Notes: generated by a model from the sequence alone, not told the origin. DNA of 64,000 bases from Sphingomonas leidyi (GCF_011761945.1 NZ_JAASQV010000001.1:558001-622000), one strand, 5' to 3'. Shown: positions 17,490 to 27,037, numbered from the stretch's first letter. A program made the numbers and translations.

Positions 17490-18836
17490 TCATGCCCGGA
17501 CCACCTTGTCCGATACAATGCCGGCCTTGCCGCAGGCGTTGCGCGTGTCGATGATCAGCTTCGCGGCCCCGGCCAGGCCGGCATAGTCGACCGCGTCGTG
17601 ATCGGTGGCGATCAGCACCGCGTCATAGCTCGCGATCTCCGCCTCGTCCCATGCCACCCCGTGGCGGAAGTTGAGCGTCGGATGCTCGCGGGTGTTGTCG
17701 ATCTGGGCGACATGCGGATCGTGGAAATCGGCAGTGGCGCCCCGTGCCTCGATCATCTCCATCAGGCGGAGCGAGGGGCTCTCGCGGATATCCTCGACAT
17801 TCTTCTTGTAGGCCACGCCCAATACCAGGATGCGCGCGCCGCGCAGGCCCCGGCCGAACCGCGCATCCATCGTGTCGGCAAGGACGCGGACGACGTGCTG
17901 CGGCATGTCGGCGTTGATCTGGCCGGCCAGCTCGATGAACTTGGTATGCTGGTTGTACTCGCGTGCCTTCCAGGTGAGGTAGAAGGGGTCGATCGGGATG
18001 CAGTGCCCGCCCAGGCCCGGGCCGGGATAGAAGGGCATGAAGCCGAACGGCTTGGATTTCGCCGCGTCGATCACTTCCCACACGTCGATGTCCATCGCGG
18101 TGAAGATGAGCTTGAGCTCGTTGACCAGCGCGATGTTGACGGCGCGGAACACATTCTCGGTGATCTTCACCGCTTCCGCCGTCGCGGCGGACGAGACCTG
18201 GATCGCCTGGGGGACGATGTGGCGATAGACCGAAAGCGCGAGGGTGGCGGAGACGCCGTCGTCGGCGCCGACCACCTTCGGGATCTTGGTGGTGGAATAG
18301 GTGGGATTGCCGGGGTCCTCGCGCTCGGGCGAATAGGCGAGGAAGAAATCCTTGCCGGCGACGAGGCCGGCTTCCTCCAGGATCGGCTGCATCACTTCGG
18401 CGGTGGTGCCGGGATAGGTGGTGGATTCGAGGATGACGAGCTGGCCGCGGCGCAGCGTCTTCGCGATCGCGCGGGTCGTGCTCTCGACATATTTCAGGTC
18501 GGGTTCGAGATGGCGGGTGAGCGGGGTGGGAACGCAGATCAGCACCACGTCCGCCTCGCCCAGCCGGGCGAGATCGGCGGTGGCCCTGAGCTTCTCGGTC
18601 TTCACCAGCGGCGCGATGCGCGCGGCGTCGATATGCTTGATATAGCTTTCGCCGGCTTCGAGCGCGTCGATCTTGGCCTGGTCGACGTCGAAGGCGAGGA
18701 CGGGGCAACCGGCTTCACCGAATGCCACGGCGAGAGGCAGGCCGACATAGCCCATGCCGATCACGCCGATGATCGCCGTGCCGCCTTCGATCCGCGCCTG
18801 AAGCTTGAGCCCGTGCGCGGGCCATTCGATGCTCAT
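17490..18836 (-). CDS. UDP-sugar 6-dehydrogenase (WbpA/TviB/UDP-GlcNAc dehydrogenase type)
   Basis: A 448-residue nucleotide-sugar dehydrogenase. The Rossmann motif IGVIGMGYVGLPLAVAF is near residues 23-40, ESTTYPGTT is in the middle, and the catalytic cysteine lies in PGPGLGGHCIPIDPFYL. The C-terminal UDP-binding domain includes VLGVAYKKNVEDIRESP. It oxidises C6 of a UDP-hexose or UDP-HexNAc twice with NAD+ to the uronate. The sequence looks closer to UDP-N-acetylglucosamine or mannosamine dehydrogenases than to Ugd. It stands 58 bases downstream of the UDP-glucuronate 4-epimerase-like gene and is probably co-transcribed with it. Confidence 0.85.
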   Translation of the reverse strand: MSIEWPAHGLKLQARIEGGTAIIGVIGMGYVGLPLAVAFGEAGCPVLAFDVDQAKIDALEAGESYIKHIDAARIAPLVKTEKLRATADLARLGEADVVLICVPTPLTRHLEPDLKYVESTTRAIAKTLRRGQLVILESTTYPGTTAEVMQPILEEAGLVAGKDFFLAYSPEREDPGNPTYSTTKIPKVVGADDGVSATLALSVYRHIVPQAIQVSSAATAEAVKITENVFRAVNIALVNELKLIFTAMDIDVWEVIDAAKSKPFGFMPFYPGPGLGGHCIPIDPFYLTWKAREYNQHTKFIELAGQINADMPQHVVRVLADTMDARFGRGLRGARILVLGVAYKKNVEDIRESPSLRLMEMIEARGATADFHDPHVAQIDNTREHPTLNFRHGVAWDEAEIASYDAVLIATDHDAVDYAGLAGAAKLIIDTRNACGKAGIVSDKVVRA

Positions 18837-18894
18837 CGGGAAACCCCATAACGGTGGAAGTACGCTTTCGCGCCTTCATGCCGGAACAGGGGTT

Positions 18895-19893
18895 TCAGTT
18901 TCGATAATGCGCCAGATACCAATCGATGAAGGCGGGCACGCCCGCGCTCGGGGGGGTAGCGGGCGCATAGCCGGTAAGCGCCTTGAGCAGGGCCGAGCTG
19001 GCCTCCGTCGCCGGCACGTCGCCCTGCTGCATCGGCATGAAGTTCTTGATGGCTTGCTTGCCCAGCGCGCGCTCGATCTCGCCGATATAGTCCATCAGCT
19101 GGGTCTGCCGGCCCGCGCCGATGTTGACGGTGCGGAAGGGCGCGACGGGGGACAGGCTGTCGCCCTCGACGGGCACGGTGCCGGGAACTGCCTCGGTGAG
19201 CTTGACGATCGATTCGGCCAGGTCGTCGACATAGGTGAAGTCGCGGACCATCTGGCCATTATTGTAGATGTCGATCGGTTCGCCGGCCAGGATGCCCCGG
19301 GTGAACTTGAACAATGCCATGTCCGGCCGCCCCCATGGGCCATAGACCGTGAAGAAGCGGAAGAAGGTCGTCGGGACCTTGTAGAGATGCGCGTAGCTGT
19401 GCCCCATCAGCTCGGTCGCGCCCTTGGTGGCGGCATAGAAGCTCAGGGGCGTGGCCGTCCGCTGCGTCTCGGTGAACGGCATGTCGGTGTTCGCGCCATA
19501 GACCGAGCTGGTGGAAGCGGCGAGCAGGTGCTTCGTGGCATGGCGGCGCGCCAGCTCGAGCACGTTGAACGTGCCGATCAGGTTGGCGGCGACATAGCTT
19601 TCGGGCGCGTCGATCGAGTAGCGCACGCCGGCCTGCGCGGCGAGGTGGATCACCACGTCCGGCTGGAACTCGGCCCAGGCGGCGCCGAATGCTTCCATGT
19701 CGTCGATCGAGACCCGGGCGACCTTGAAGTTGGGATGGTTCGACAGAATGTCGTTGCGCGCTTCCTTGAGCGCTGGGTCGTAATAGTCGCTGAAATTGTC
19801 GACGCCGAGCACGGTCGCACCGCGCTGGAGCAGCTTGCTGGCCGTGTGGAAGCCGATGAAGCCGGCCGAGCCGGTGACGAGGACGCGGGTCAT
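18895..19893 (-). CDS. UDP-glucuronate 4-epimerase-like SDR enzyme
   Basis: A 332-residue extended short-chain dehydrogenase. NAD+ binding is at VLVTGSAGFIGFHTA, the catalytic Ser-Tyr-Lys is STSSVYGA and YAATKG, and RFFTVYGPWGRPDMALFKFT is the hallmark of the CapI/LpsL group. These enzymes interconvert UDP-glucuronate and UDP-galacturonate in the cytoplasm. Together with galU and the adjacent dehydrogenase it would supply uronic acid donors, consistent with the acidic polysaccharide genes upstream. The length is as expected. Confidence 0.88.
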   Translation of the reverse strand: MTRVLVTGSAGFIGFHTASKLLQRGATVLGVDNFSDYYDPALKEARNDILSNHPNFKVARVSIDDMEAFGAAWAEFQPDVVIHLAAQAGVRYSIDAPESYVAANLIGTFNVLELARRHATKHLLAASTSSVYGANTDMPFTETQRTATPLSFYAATKGATELMGHSYAHLYKVPTTFFRFFTVYGPWGRPDMALFKFTRGILAGEPIDIYNNGQMVRDFTYVDDLAESIVKLTEAVPGTVPVEGDSLSPVAPFRTVNIGAGRQTQLMDYIGEIERALGKQAIKNFMPMQQGDVPATEASSALLKALTGYAPATPPSAGVPAFIDWYLAHYRN

Positions 19894-19960
19894 GGGGCGG
19901 CAGGTGCCTCAAGGCCGCCGTGAAGTCCAGTTTCTCTCTCTTGCGGTTTCTCCCGGATCG

Positions 19961-20716
19961 TCATCCGCAAACCGGGCAACCGGGATCCTTGGGCAAGGTC
20001 AGCGCTCGGAACCGGAAGGCGAGCGCATCGACCAGCAGCAGCTTGCCGGCAGGATCCTCGCCAAAGGGGGCGACGGCGCGGATCGCCTCCAGTGCGGCAA
20101 GGCTGCCCATCACGCCGGTGAGCGCGCCGAGTACGCCCTGTTCGGCACAGCTGATGCCCGGCCGCTCGGGATCATGGCCGACGAAGCAGCGATAGCAGGG
20201 CTTGTCCGCTTCCCAGCCGCGGAAGACGCCGAGCTGCCCCTCGAACTCCGATACCGCGGCCGAGACGAGCGGGACGCGGTGGCGAAGGCACGCATCGGCA
20301 ACGGCGAGGCGAGTGGCGAAATTGTCGCAGCCATCGAGGACGACGTCCGGATGGAACGCGGCGATCAGCGCGTCGGCATTGCGCGCGTCGATCCGTTGCC
20401 GGAAGCCGGTGAACGTCACTTCCGGGTTCAGCGCGGCGACCCGGGCGCGCGCGGCCTCCACCTTGGGGCGGTCCAGGTCCGTGGTGGCGTAGAGCGTCTG
20501 GCGCTGGAGGTTGGAGAGGGAGACCTGGTCGTCGTCGATCGCGCCGAGCGTGCCGATGCCGGCAGCCGCCAGATATTCGATCGCCGGCGAGCCGATCCCG
20601 CCTGCGCCGATCACCAGCACCCGCGCCGCCTTCAGGCGCACCTGTCCGCCGCCGCCGATCTCGCGCAGCACGATGTGGCGGGCATAGCGTTCCAGCTCCG
20701 CGTCGGAGAGGTTCAT
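19961..20716 (-). CDS. moeB: HesA/MoeB/ThiF-family adenylyltransferase
   Basis: A 251-residue E1-like enzyme. ATP binding is at VLVIGAGGIGSPAIEYLAAAG, followed by DDDQVSLSNLQRQ and the arginine/lysine-containing RPKVEAAR. CYRC near residue 170 and CPVC at the C-terminus are two zinc-binding CxxC pairs, with the candidate catalytic cysteine in GISCAEQGV. It adenylates the C-terminal glycine of a ubiquitin-like sulfur carrier (MoaD or ThiS). The start at 20716 is supported by an ATGA overlap with the upstream small gene's stop. No molybdopterin or thiamine genes are nearby, so MoeB versus ThiF is not settled. Confidence 0.82.
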   Translation of the reverse strand: MNLSDAELERYARHIVLREIGGGGQVRLKAARVLVIGAGGIGSPAIEYLAAAGIGTLGAIDDDQVSLSNLQRQTLYATTDLDRPKVEAARARVAALNPEVTFTGFRQRIDARNADALIAAFHPDVVLDGCDNFATRLAVADACLRHRVPLVSAAVSEFEGQLGVFRGWEADKPCYRCFVGHDPERPGISCAEQGVLGALTGVMGSLAALEAIRAVAPFGEDPAGKLLLVDALAFRFRALTLPKDPGCPVCG

Positions 20717-21078
20717 TGCGGCAGGGTGAAGGTGAGGGTCGTGCTGTACCATTGCTCGCTCGCGCCGGGGCGCGGGAGCAGGTTGCCCCGGGCGAAGCCC
20801 GCCGCGAGGGCCGCGGCATATTGCTCGACCGAGGGGCAGGCGATCGCGCGCGGCACGGTGGTGCGGATCGCGCCATTCTCATCGACCAGCACCGCGACCG
20901 AGACTTCGAGCGTGCCCGGCTTGGCCGTGGTGCATTTGCGCAGCTTCACTTCGCGCTGGACGAAGCCCTGCATGTCCGGCGTGAGGACCGGAGGCGTGCG
21001 CCAGGGCAGGGGCGGCAGCGCGTCCCAATCGATCGGCGCCGCCTGGAGCGCCGCTGCGAGAATAACCGATCCGATCAC
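20713..21078 (-). CDS. Small exported protein, unknown (TonB C-terminus-like pattern)
   Basis: A 121-residue protein with a short hydrophobic N-terminus ([14 protein letters not shown]) suggestive of a signal peptide. The middle, [20 protein letters not shown], looks like the beta-hairpin of TonB C-terminal-like domains, and a cysteine pair (RKC, IAC) could form a disulfide. The function is not recognisable. The start GTG overlaps the dut stop (GTGA) and its own stop overlaps the moeB-like start (ATGA), so it is embedded in a coupled operon. Confidence 0.65.
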   Translation of the reverse strand: MIGSVILAAALQAAPIDWDALPPLPWRTPPVLTPDMQGFVQREVKLRKCTTAKPGTLEVSVAVLVDENGAIRTTVPRAIACPSVEQYAAALAAGFARGNLLPRPGASEQWYSTTLTFTLPQ

Positions 21079-21521
21079 GTGCCCGTCGATCCGAAGCCCC
21101 CGATGCCGCGCGCCGTTTCGTCGAGCGTCCTCACCTCCTCGAGCTCCGCATGCTGGACCGGTGCGGGCACGAGCTGTGCAATACGGTCTCCGCGCGCGAC
21201 GGTGAACGGCGCGTCACCGAGATTGGCGAGGATCACCTTAACCTCGCCGCGATAGTCGCTGTCGATCGTGCCAGGCGTGTTCAGGCAGGTGATGCCGTGC
21301 TTGAGCGCGAGGCCGGAGCGCGGCCGGACCTGGACTTCATAGCCCGGCGGGATCGCCATGGCGAAGCCGGTCGCTACCGCATGGCGCGCGCCGGGAGCCA
21401 GCACCACGTCCTCGGCCGCGACCACGTCCATCCCGGCTGCGCCCGCCGTGGCATAGGTGGGGTGCGGCAGGTCCGTTCCGTGCGGCAGGCGTTGGAGAGC
21501 GATACGGATCGGAGCGAGCAT
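21075..21521 (-). CDS. dut: Deoxyuridine 5'-triphosphate nucleotidohydrolase
   Basis: A 148-residue trimeric dUTPase. All five family motifs are present: [37 protein letters not shown] and the C-terminal [10 protein letters not shown] that closes on the substrate. It hydrolyses dUTP to dUMP and pyrophosphate, keeping uracil out of DNA. ATG 21521 overlaps the upstream hydrolase stop (TGATG), which decides the start; an in-frame TTG sits one codon earlier. dut next to coaBC is a common bacterial arrangement. Confidence 0.95.
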   Translation of the reverse strand: MLAPIRIALQRLPHGTDLPHPTYATAGAAGMDVVAAEDVVLAPGARHAVATGFAMAIPPGYEVQVRPRSGLALKHGITCLNTPGTIDSDYRGEVKVILANLGDAPFTVARGDRIAQLVPAPVQHAELEEVRTLDETARGIGGFGSTGT

Positions 21522-22333
21522 CAAGACTTTCCTGGAAGGGCGGCGGCGAGGCGCTGGAGCGCGGAAATCACTTCGGGATCGCCGAGCAGCTCATGGCCCT
21601 TGCCGGGGATGATGCGGAAATCGGTGGCGATCCCGCGCAGCGACAGCGCTTCGGCATAGAGGCGCGAGAAGCGGAGCGGCGTGGTCTTGTCGTCGCCGCC
21701 CACCAGCACCGCGGCGCGCAGGCTGGGCGGCATGCCGCCCACGAGCTTCACCGGATCGAGGCTGTCGACCGGCGCATCCCAGAGCGGCGTCGGCGCCACG
21801 GTCTTCATGTGCTTGCGCCATTCCGGAAGGGCGCAGGGGCAGGAGACGAGGACGATGCCGTCGACCAGGTGCGGCCAGGTGGCGGCGAGGTCGGCCGCGA
21901 TCGCCGCGCCGCCGGAATGGCCGACCAGCACGGTGCGGGCCTGCCCGTAGCGATGCTGGAGATGGCGGATCGTCTCGGCCACGGCGGCGATGCGATCGGG
22001 CGTGTAGTTGTCGCCGGTGGTCTGGCCGCGCTCGCCCGGGGAGCGATGGCCCTGCGGATCCTCATAGCCGGGGCGGAGCAGGGCGACCGCGATGCTGTTC
22101 GGCACCGCGTCGGCGGCGGCGCGGGCAAAGGCATAGTGATAGTCGGGCTTGGTGGCGGGGGCGTCGCCGTGCAGGACGACGATCAATGTGCGCACCTGGC
22201 GCGCCGGGGTGTTGCCGAAGCTCTGGGTGTAGAGGCCCGTGCCCGGCGGGCCGGCGGGTGCATCCGGGCGCGTGGCCGGCATGCTGCAGGCGGCAAGGCC
22301 CGCACAGAGCAGCAGCGCGAGGCTAGAGCGCAT
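21521..22333 (-). CDS. Alpha/beta-hydrolase lipoprotein
   Basis: A 270-residue exported hydrolase. The N-terminus [18 protein letters not shown] has a lipobox (LAAC). The alpha/beta-hydrolase core includes LIVVLHGD (oxyanion side), the nucleophile elbow [10 protein letters not shown], an acid in VGGDDKTTP and the catalytic histidine in PGKGHELL. The substrate is unknown. The start at 22333 overlaps the end of coaBC by 11 bases. The frame is open further upstream inside coaBC, but the lipoprotein signal fixes the start. It is an unexpected exported esterase-like member of a cofactor operon. Confidence 0.78.
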   Translation of the reverse strand: MRSSLALLLCAGLAACSMPATRPDAPAGPPGTGLYTQSFGNTPARQVRTLIVVLHGDAPATKPDYHYAFARAAADAVPNSIAVALLRPGYEDPQGHRSPGERGQTTGDNYTPDRIAAVAETIRHLQHRYGQARTVLVGHSGGAAIAADLAATWPHLVDGIVLVSCPCALPEWRKHMKTVAPTPLWDAPVDSLDPVKLVGGMPPSLRAAVLVGGDDKTTPLRFSRLYAEALSLRGIATDFRIIPGKGHELLGDPEVISALQRLAAALPGKS

Positions 22334-23504
22334 CGGCGATACGCTGCGCGAGCCGGCGGGCGACTTCGTCCTTGGGCAGTCTTTCCCAATGTTCGACACC
22401 GTCGGCGGTGACGAGATGGATGGCATTGGCTTCACCGCCCATCACATCGCCCGAAACATCGTTGGCGACAATCCAGTCCGCGCCCTTGCGAGCCCGTTTC
22501 GCGGTGGCATGTTCGACGACACGCTCCGTTTCCGCGGCGAATCCCACGACCAGCGCCGGCCGGCGCGGGCTGGCGGCGAGCATGGCGAGGATGTCGGGGT
22601 TCTCGGAAAGCTGGAGGCTGGGCGGGGCGCCGCCTTCCTTCTTGATCTTCTGGCCGGCGGCATCGGTGCGCCAGTCGCCCACCGCCGCGACCATCACCGC
22701 GGCATCAGCGGGCAATGCCCGGGCGACGGCATTGGCCATGTCCTGCGCGGTCTCGACATCGATGCGGGAGACGCCCGGCGGCGTGGCAAGGGCGACGGGG
22801 CCCGAGACGAGCGTGACTCGCGCGCCCAGGGCGGCGAGCGCCCCGGCAATGGCATAGCCCTGCTTCCCCGAGGAGCGATTGGCGATGTAGCGCACCGGAT
22901 CGATCGGCTCATGGGTGGGGCCGGCGGTGACAAGGATGTGCTTGCCGGCGAGCCTGCCGCCGGTGCCGCCGCCGAAATGGCGCTGGATCGCGGCGAGGAT
23001 CGCCGCGGGCTCGGGCAGGCGGCCGGGGCCGTACTCGCCGCAGGCCATCGGCCCTTCGTCGGGCTCGAGCACCGTCACGCCATCGCCGCGCAGGGTGGCG
23101 ACGTTGCGGCGGGTGGCGGCGTGCTGCCACATCCGCACGTTCATCGCCGGCGCGGCGAGCACCGGCTTGTCGGTGGCGAGCAGCAAGGTGGTGGCGAGAT
23201 CGTCGGCGATGCCGGCGGCCATCTTCGCCATCAGGTCGGCGGTGGCAGGCGCGACCACGACCAGGTCCGCTTCGCGGCTCAGCTGGATATGGCCCATCTC
23301 GGCCTCGTCCTTGAGGTCCCAGAGCGTGGTGTAGACCTGGTTTTCGCTAAGCGCCGCCAGCGTCATCGGCGTGACGAAATGCTGCCCGCCGGCGGTTAGC
23401 ACGCATTTCACCGCGATCCCGGCCTTGCGGCACAGGCGGATCAGCTCGCACGCCTTGTAGGCCGCGATGCCGCCACCGACGATGAGGAGGATGCGCTGAG
23501 TCAT
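22323..23504 (-). CDS. coaBC: Bifunctional phosphopantothenoylcysteine decarboxylase / phosphopantothenate-cysteine ligase
   Basis: A 393-residue CoaBC. The N-terminal flavoprotein decarboxylase begins ILLIVGGGIAAYKACELIR and includes the PAMNVRMW substrate motif and the active-site-lid GPMACGEYGPGR. The C-terminal CoaB ligase follows ILVTAGPTHEPIDPVRYIAN with NRSSGKQGYA. It converts phosphopantothenate and cysteine to phosphopantetheine using CTP and FMN in coenzyme A synthesis. The start at 23504 has an AAGGTGG Shine-Dalgarno and an ATGA overlap with the upstream membrane-protein gene. Confidence 0.95.
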   Translation of the reverse strand: MTQRILLIVGGGIAAYKACELIRLCRKAGIAVKCVLTAGGQHFVTPMTLAALSENQVYTTLWDLKDEAEMGHIQLSREADLVVVAPATADLMAKMAAGIADDLATTLLLATDKPVLAAPAMNVRMWQHAATRRNVATLRGDGVTVLEPDEGPMACGEYGPGRLPEPAAILAAIQRHFGGGTGGRLAGKHILVTAGPTHEPIDPVRYIANRSSGKQGYAIAGALAALGARVTLVSGPVALATPPGVSRIDVETAQDMANAVARALPADAAVMVAAVGDWRTDAAGQKIKKEGGAPPSLQLSENPDILAMLAASPRRPALVVGFAAETERVVEHATAKRARKGADWIVANDVSGDVMGGEANAIHLVTADGVEHWERLPKDEVARRLAQRIADAL

Positions 23505-24616
23505 CGAACCACCTTTGTCACGGTGATGCGGCGCCTGTCGAGCGCCTGGCGGAACAGGTCGCGCAGGCCGTCGGGCGCGAAGGCGAGTCCGACCAGCGAG
23601 AGCGGCGCTATCATCAAGGCCCAATAGAAAGTGTCCGGCCGCGCGAACAGGGCGATCGCCAGCCCGAAGGCGGCGAGCGTGCCGGCGACGCGCGCCGCAA
23701 CCGGGTCCTTCCAGCCGATCCAGCCGAACAGCGCCAGCGTGAAGAGCAGCGCTCCCAGCGCCATCGGGAGGAGCCGGAGCGCCGTGGAGAGCACCACCGA
23801 CTTGGCGAAGAAGCCATAGCCATGCAGCCCCGCCCAGCCCGGCGAGGCAGGATCGGTGGCGGTGGTGACCTGGCCGACCGCCCAGGCATGGAAGCCGAGC
23901 GCGAGGGCGAGGCAGGCGAGCGCCACGCCCCAGCCGATCGCCTCTCGCTTCTGGCCCTCGAACCAGGCGGCAGCGAGCATGACCAGCGCGAACAGCGCGG
24001 CGGTCTCGCGGATCAGCATGGCGAGCAATGCGATCGCCACTGCCTCGATCCAGCGGTTCGGCCGGTAGATGCCGAGCGAAAGGGCGACGAGCAGCCCCGC
24101 CCAGATCTCGTGGAACGCCCAGAGATCGGGCTGGACGAACGCCATCAGCCCGGCGGCGAGCAGGGCGAGGCCGATCGCCACCGGTGGCCAGCGCGTCATC
24201 CCGCTGCGTAGCTTCATGCCCCAGACGGTGAAGACCGACGCGACCAGCAGATAGAGCAGGCCCATCGTCGCCAGGCGGGGAAGATGCGCCTGGACCATCG
24301 CCAGGCCCGGCAGGCGGAAGGTGACGAAGGGACGCAGCGGATAATTGCCGGCGCGAAGCGCGTCGGCGGCGACTTCGTAATAGCCGCCGCCATGGCGCAC
24401 GCCCGCGACGATGCTCTCATAGAGAACCACGTCGCTCTGGTCGTCGGCGCGCTTCGCAGGGTCGCCGCTCACCGGGGGCGGGCCGACGGTGACCAGGGCG
24501 GTCAGCGAGAGCAGCAGGAACAGGCCGAGCACGCCCAGCGCGATCCGGGCGCGGGAACGGCCGAGCGCGGCGAAGCGCGTCGGCTCGGCCAGCCAGCGGA
24601 TCGCGGGCAGCTTCAC
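23501..24616 (-). CDS. Polytopic membrane protein of unknown function
   Basis: A 371-residue protein with about ten hydrophobic segments, beginning near residues 25-45 (IALGVLGLFLLLSLTALVTV). A long outside-type loop after the first helix contains YESIVAGVRHGGGYY and YPLRPFVTFRLPG. This layout, one helix then a conserved polar loop with Asp/Glu, resembles membrane GT-C glycosyltransferases, but I cannot assign it to a family. The GTG start at 24616 overlaps the ubiB stop (GTGA), and its stop overlaps the coaBC start. It is locked into translation between two quinone/cofactor genes. Confidence 0.65.
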   Translation of the reverse strand: MKLPAIRWLAEPTRFAALGRSRARIALGVLGLFLLLSLTALVTVGPPPVSGDPAKRADDQSDVVLYESIVAGVRHGGGYYEVAADALRAGNYPLRPFVTFRLPGLAMVQAHLPRLATMGLLYLLVASVFTVWGMKLRSGMTRWPPVAIGLALLAAGLMAFVQPDLWAFHEIWAGLLVALSLGIYRPNRWIEAVAIALLAMLIRETAALFALVMLAAAWFEGQKREAIGWGVALACLALALGFHAWAVGQVTTATDPASPGWAGLHGYGFFAKSVVLSTALRLLPMALGALLFTLALFGWIGWKDPVAARVAGTLAAFGLAIALFARPDTFYWALMIAPLSLVGLAFAPDGLRDLFRQALDRRRITVTKVVR

Positions 24617-26148
24617 GAGAGCAGGTACATCATGATTGCCGCGCCCACCGCGCCGGAGAGCACGGCCACCGCGGCATAGCGCCAGCCGCCGACCACGCGG
24701 ATGCGCTCGATCTCGCGGAGCGGCGGCGCTGGCGGCGCGCCGCCGGGTGCCGGGAAGCGCCGCTCGATGTTGCGGATCAGGTCGGGCAGGCGGGCGAGGG
24801 TGCGGATATCCTCGACCAGCCGGTCGGCGATCTTGGCCTCCGGGCCCAGCTCGGTGCGGATCCATTCGCGCACGAACGGTGCCGATACGTCCCACAGGTT
24901 GATGTCGGGATCGAGCGTCCGCGCCACGCCCTCGACCATCACCATCGTCTTCTGGAGCAGCAGGAGGTGGGGCTGGGTCTGCATGTCGAAGTCGCGGGTG
25001 ATCGAGAACAGGCCGTCGAGCATCGCGCCCATCGACATGTCCTTGACCGGCAGGCCGCGCATCGGCTCGCCGACCGCGCGCAGCGCCGTGGCGAACTCGG
25101 CGACATTGTGGTGCGGGGGCACATAGCCCGCCTCGAAATGGATCTCGGCGACGCGCTTGTAGTTGCCGGTGATCAGTCCGTAGAGGATCTCGGCGAGCCA
25201 GACCCGGGCGCGCCGGTCGATCCGGCCCATGATGCCGAAGTCGATCGCGGCGATGCGGCCGTCGGGGAGCGCGAAGAGGTTCCCCTGATGCATGTCGGCA
25301 TGGAAGAAGCCCTCGGCGATCGCCTGGCGCAGGAAGGCGCGGATCAGCCGGCCGGCGAGGACGCTCGGATCATGCCCCGCAGCGACGATCCGGTCGCGAT
25401 GCGAGAGCTTGATGCCGTCGATCCATTCGAGCGTCAGCACCTTGCCGGTGGTGCGCTGCCAGTCGATCTGCGGGACCATGAAATCGGGCTCGGCCTGCAT
25501 GCCCTCGGCCAGCTCCGAGGCGGAGGCGGCTTCGCGGCGCAGATCGAGCTCGCGCGCGGTCCAGCGCTTGAAGGTCTCGATGACGAGGCGGGGGCGCAGG
25601 CGCGACGCCTCGCCGCCCATGCTCTCGACCTGGGCGGCAGCCCATTCATAGGTGTCGATCGCCTTGGCGAACTCGGCCTCGATCCCCGGGCGCAGCACCT
25701 TCACCGCGACCTGGCGGCCATCGGCGGTGACCGCGCGGTGGACCTGTGCGATCGAGGCGGCCCCGATCGGCGTCTCGTCGAACGCGGCGAAGAAGGTCTC
25801 GAGCGGACGGCCGAAGCTGCCCTCGATCCGCTGGCGGATCACCGGGAACGGCAGGGGCGGCAGCGCGTCCTGCAGGCGGAGCAGGTCGTGGGCGGCCTCG
25901 TCGCCGACCAGGTCGGGGCGAGTGGCGAGCGTCTGGCCGAGCTTGATCGCCGCCGGGCCGATCGCCTGGAAGGCATCGGCATAGCGCGGCACCTGGGGCA
26001 CGCGCGCGCCGAAGCGGGCGATCCGGGCGATCCGGCGGACCGGCCTGGGCGTGTTGGGATCGCGCTCGATCCCGCGCAGCGCGCCGTGGCGCGCAAGGAT
26101 GCGACCCCATTTGAGCAGGCGCCAGAGATGGACGGCGGGTGCGGTCAT
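24613..26148 (-). CDS. ubiB: UbiB, ABC1/UbiB-family ubiquinone biosynthesis protein kinase-like ATPase
   Basis: A 511-residue UbiB. The family signature KxGQ appears as IKLGQTLATRPDL near residue 70, the Ala-rich nucleotide loop as IGAASIAQVHRA, and the kinase-like active site as FHADMHQGNLFALPDGRIAAIDFG. The C-terminal hydrophobic helices (YAAVAVLSGAVGAAIMMYLL) anchor it to the membrane. UbiB has ATPase activity needed for ubiquinone synthesis, probably extracting lipid precursors. It follows ubiE by 43 bases, as in many proteobacteria. Confidence 0.93.
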   Translation of the reverse strand: MTAPAVHLWRLLKWGRILARHGALRGIERDPNTPRPVRRIARIARFGARVPQVPRYADAFQAIGPAAIKLGQTLATRPDLVGDEAAHDLLRLQDALPPLPFPVIRQRIEGSFGRPLETFFAAFDETPIGAASIAQVHRAVTADGRQVAVKVLRPGIEAEFAKAIDTYEWAAAQVESMGGEASRLRPRLVIETFKRWTARELDLRREAASASELAEGMQAEPDFMVPQIDWQRTTGKVLTLEWIDGIKLSHRDRIVAAGHDPSVLAGRLIRAFLRQAIAEGFFHADMHQGNLFALPDGRIAAIDFGIMGRIDRRARVWLAEILYGLITGNYKRVAEIHFEAGYVPPHHNVAEFATALRAVGEPMRGLPVKDMSMGAMLDGLFSITRDFDMQTQPHLLLLQKTMVMVEGVARTLDPDINLWDVSAPFVREWIRTELGPEAKIADRLVEDIRTLARLPDLIRNIERRFPAPGGAPPAPPLREIERIRVVGGWRYAAVAVLSGAVGAAIMMYLLS

Positions 26149-26191
26149 CCGGAATTGCCGGGATGACGGAAATCGGGGAAAGGCACTGGCT

Positions 26192-26947
26192 TCAAATCTT
26201 CCAGCCCGAATGGATCGCGACCAGGCCGCCGAGCAGCGGCTCGACCTTGGTCTGGGTGAAGCCGGCCTCGCGGATCATCCGCTCGAACTCGGGCATGGGC
26301 GGGAAGCGGCGGATCGATTCGACCAGATAGCGATAGCTGTCCGCATCGCCCGCGAGCAACTGGCCCAGCCTGGGGACGAGATGGTGCGAATAGGCGTCGT
26401 ACGCTTCGGCGAAGCCCGGCCACTGGGTGGTGGAGAATTCCAGCACGAACAGCCGGCCGCCGCGCTTCAGCACGCGGTGCGCCTCGCGGAGCGCCCTGGG
26501 GATGTCGGTCACGTTCCGGATGCCGAAGGCGATGGTATAGGCATCGAAGAACCGGTCGGGCCATTGCAGCTGCTCGGCATTGGCCTCGCTCCATACCAGG
26601 CTGCCGGCGTCGGGCTCGCGCCCGCTGGCGATCCCGCGTTCGGCGGCGCGCTCAATGCCGACGGCGAGCATCTCGGGATTGATGTCCGCCACCGTGATCG
26701 AGGCGCCGGAGCGCGCCATGCGGAAGGCGATGTCGCCGGTGCCGCCGGCCATGTCGAGGATGTGTTCGCCCGCGCGCGGCTTCACGCGGCGGACGAACTT
26801 GTCCTTCCACAGGCGATGGAGGCCGCCCGACATGGCGTCGTTCATCAGGTCGTATTTCGAAGCGACGCTGGAGAAGACTTCGCCGACGCGGCGGGTCTTT
26901 TCCTCGGGGGCCACGTCCTCGTAGCCGAAGGAGACGGTGTCGGTCAT
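26192..26947 (-). CDS. ubiE: Demethylmenaquinone/demethoxyubiquinol methyltransferase
   Basis: A 251-residue SAM methyltransferase. The UbiE signature FSSVASKYDLMNDAMSGGLHR is followed by the SAM-binding ILDMAGGTGDIAF and IAFGIRNVTDIPRAL. It C-methylates the quinone ring in ubiquinone (and menaquinone) synthesis. The ATG at 26947 is chosen over an upstream ATG eight codons earlier because the family N-terminus starts there. It is the first gene of the coupled minus-strand operon and diverges from mutM with 90 bases between the starts. Confidence 0.95.
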   Translation of the reverse strand: MTDTVSFGYEDVAPEEKTRRVGEVFSSVASKYDLMNDAMSGGLHRLWKDKFVRRVKPRAGEHILDMAGGTGDIAFRMARSGASITVADINPEMLAVGIERAAERGIASGREPDAGSLVWSEANAEQLQWPDRFFDAYTIAFGIRNVTDIPRALREAHRVLKRGGRLFVLEFSTTQWPGFAEAYDAYSHHLVPRLGQLLAGDADSYRYLVESIRRFPPMPEFERMIREAGFTQTKVEPLLGGLVAIHSGWKI

Positions 26948-27037
26948 GCCAGGGGCTCTAGCGAGGTGCATGGCCGGGTTAAAGCCCTAGCGTCATCGCG
27001 GCTTTCGCCGGAATGACGGGGACGATACGATGGGGCC

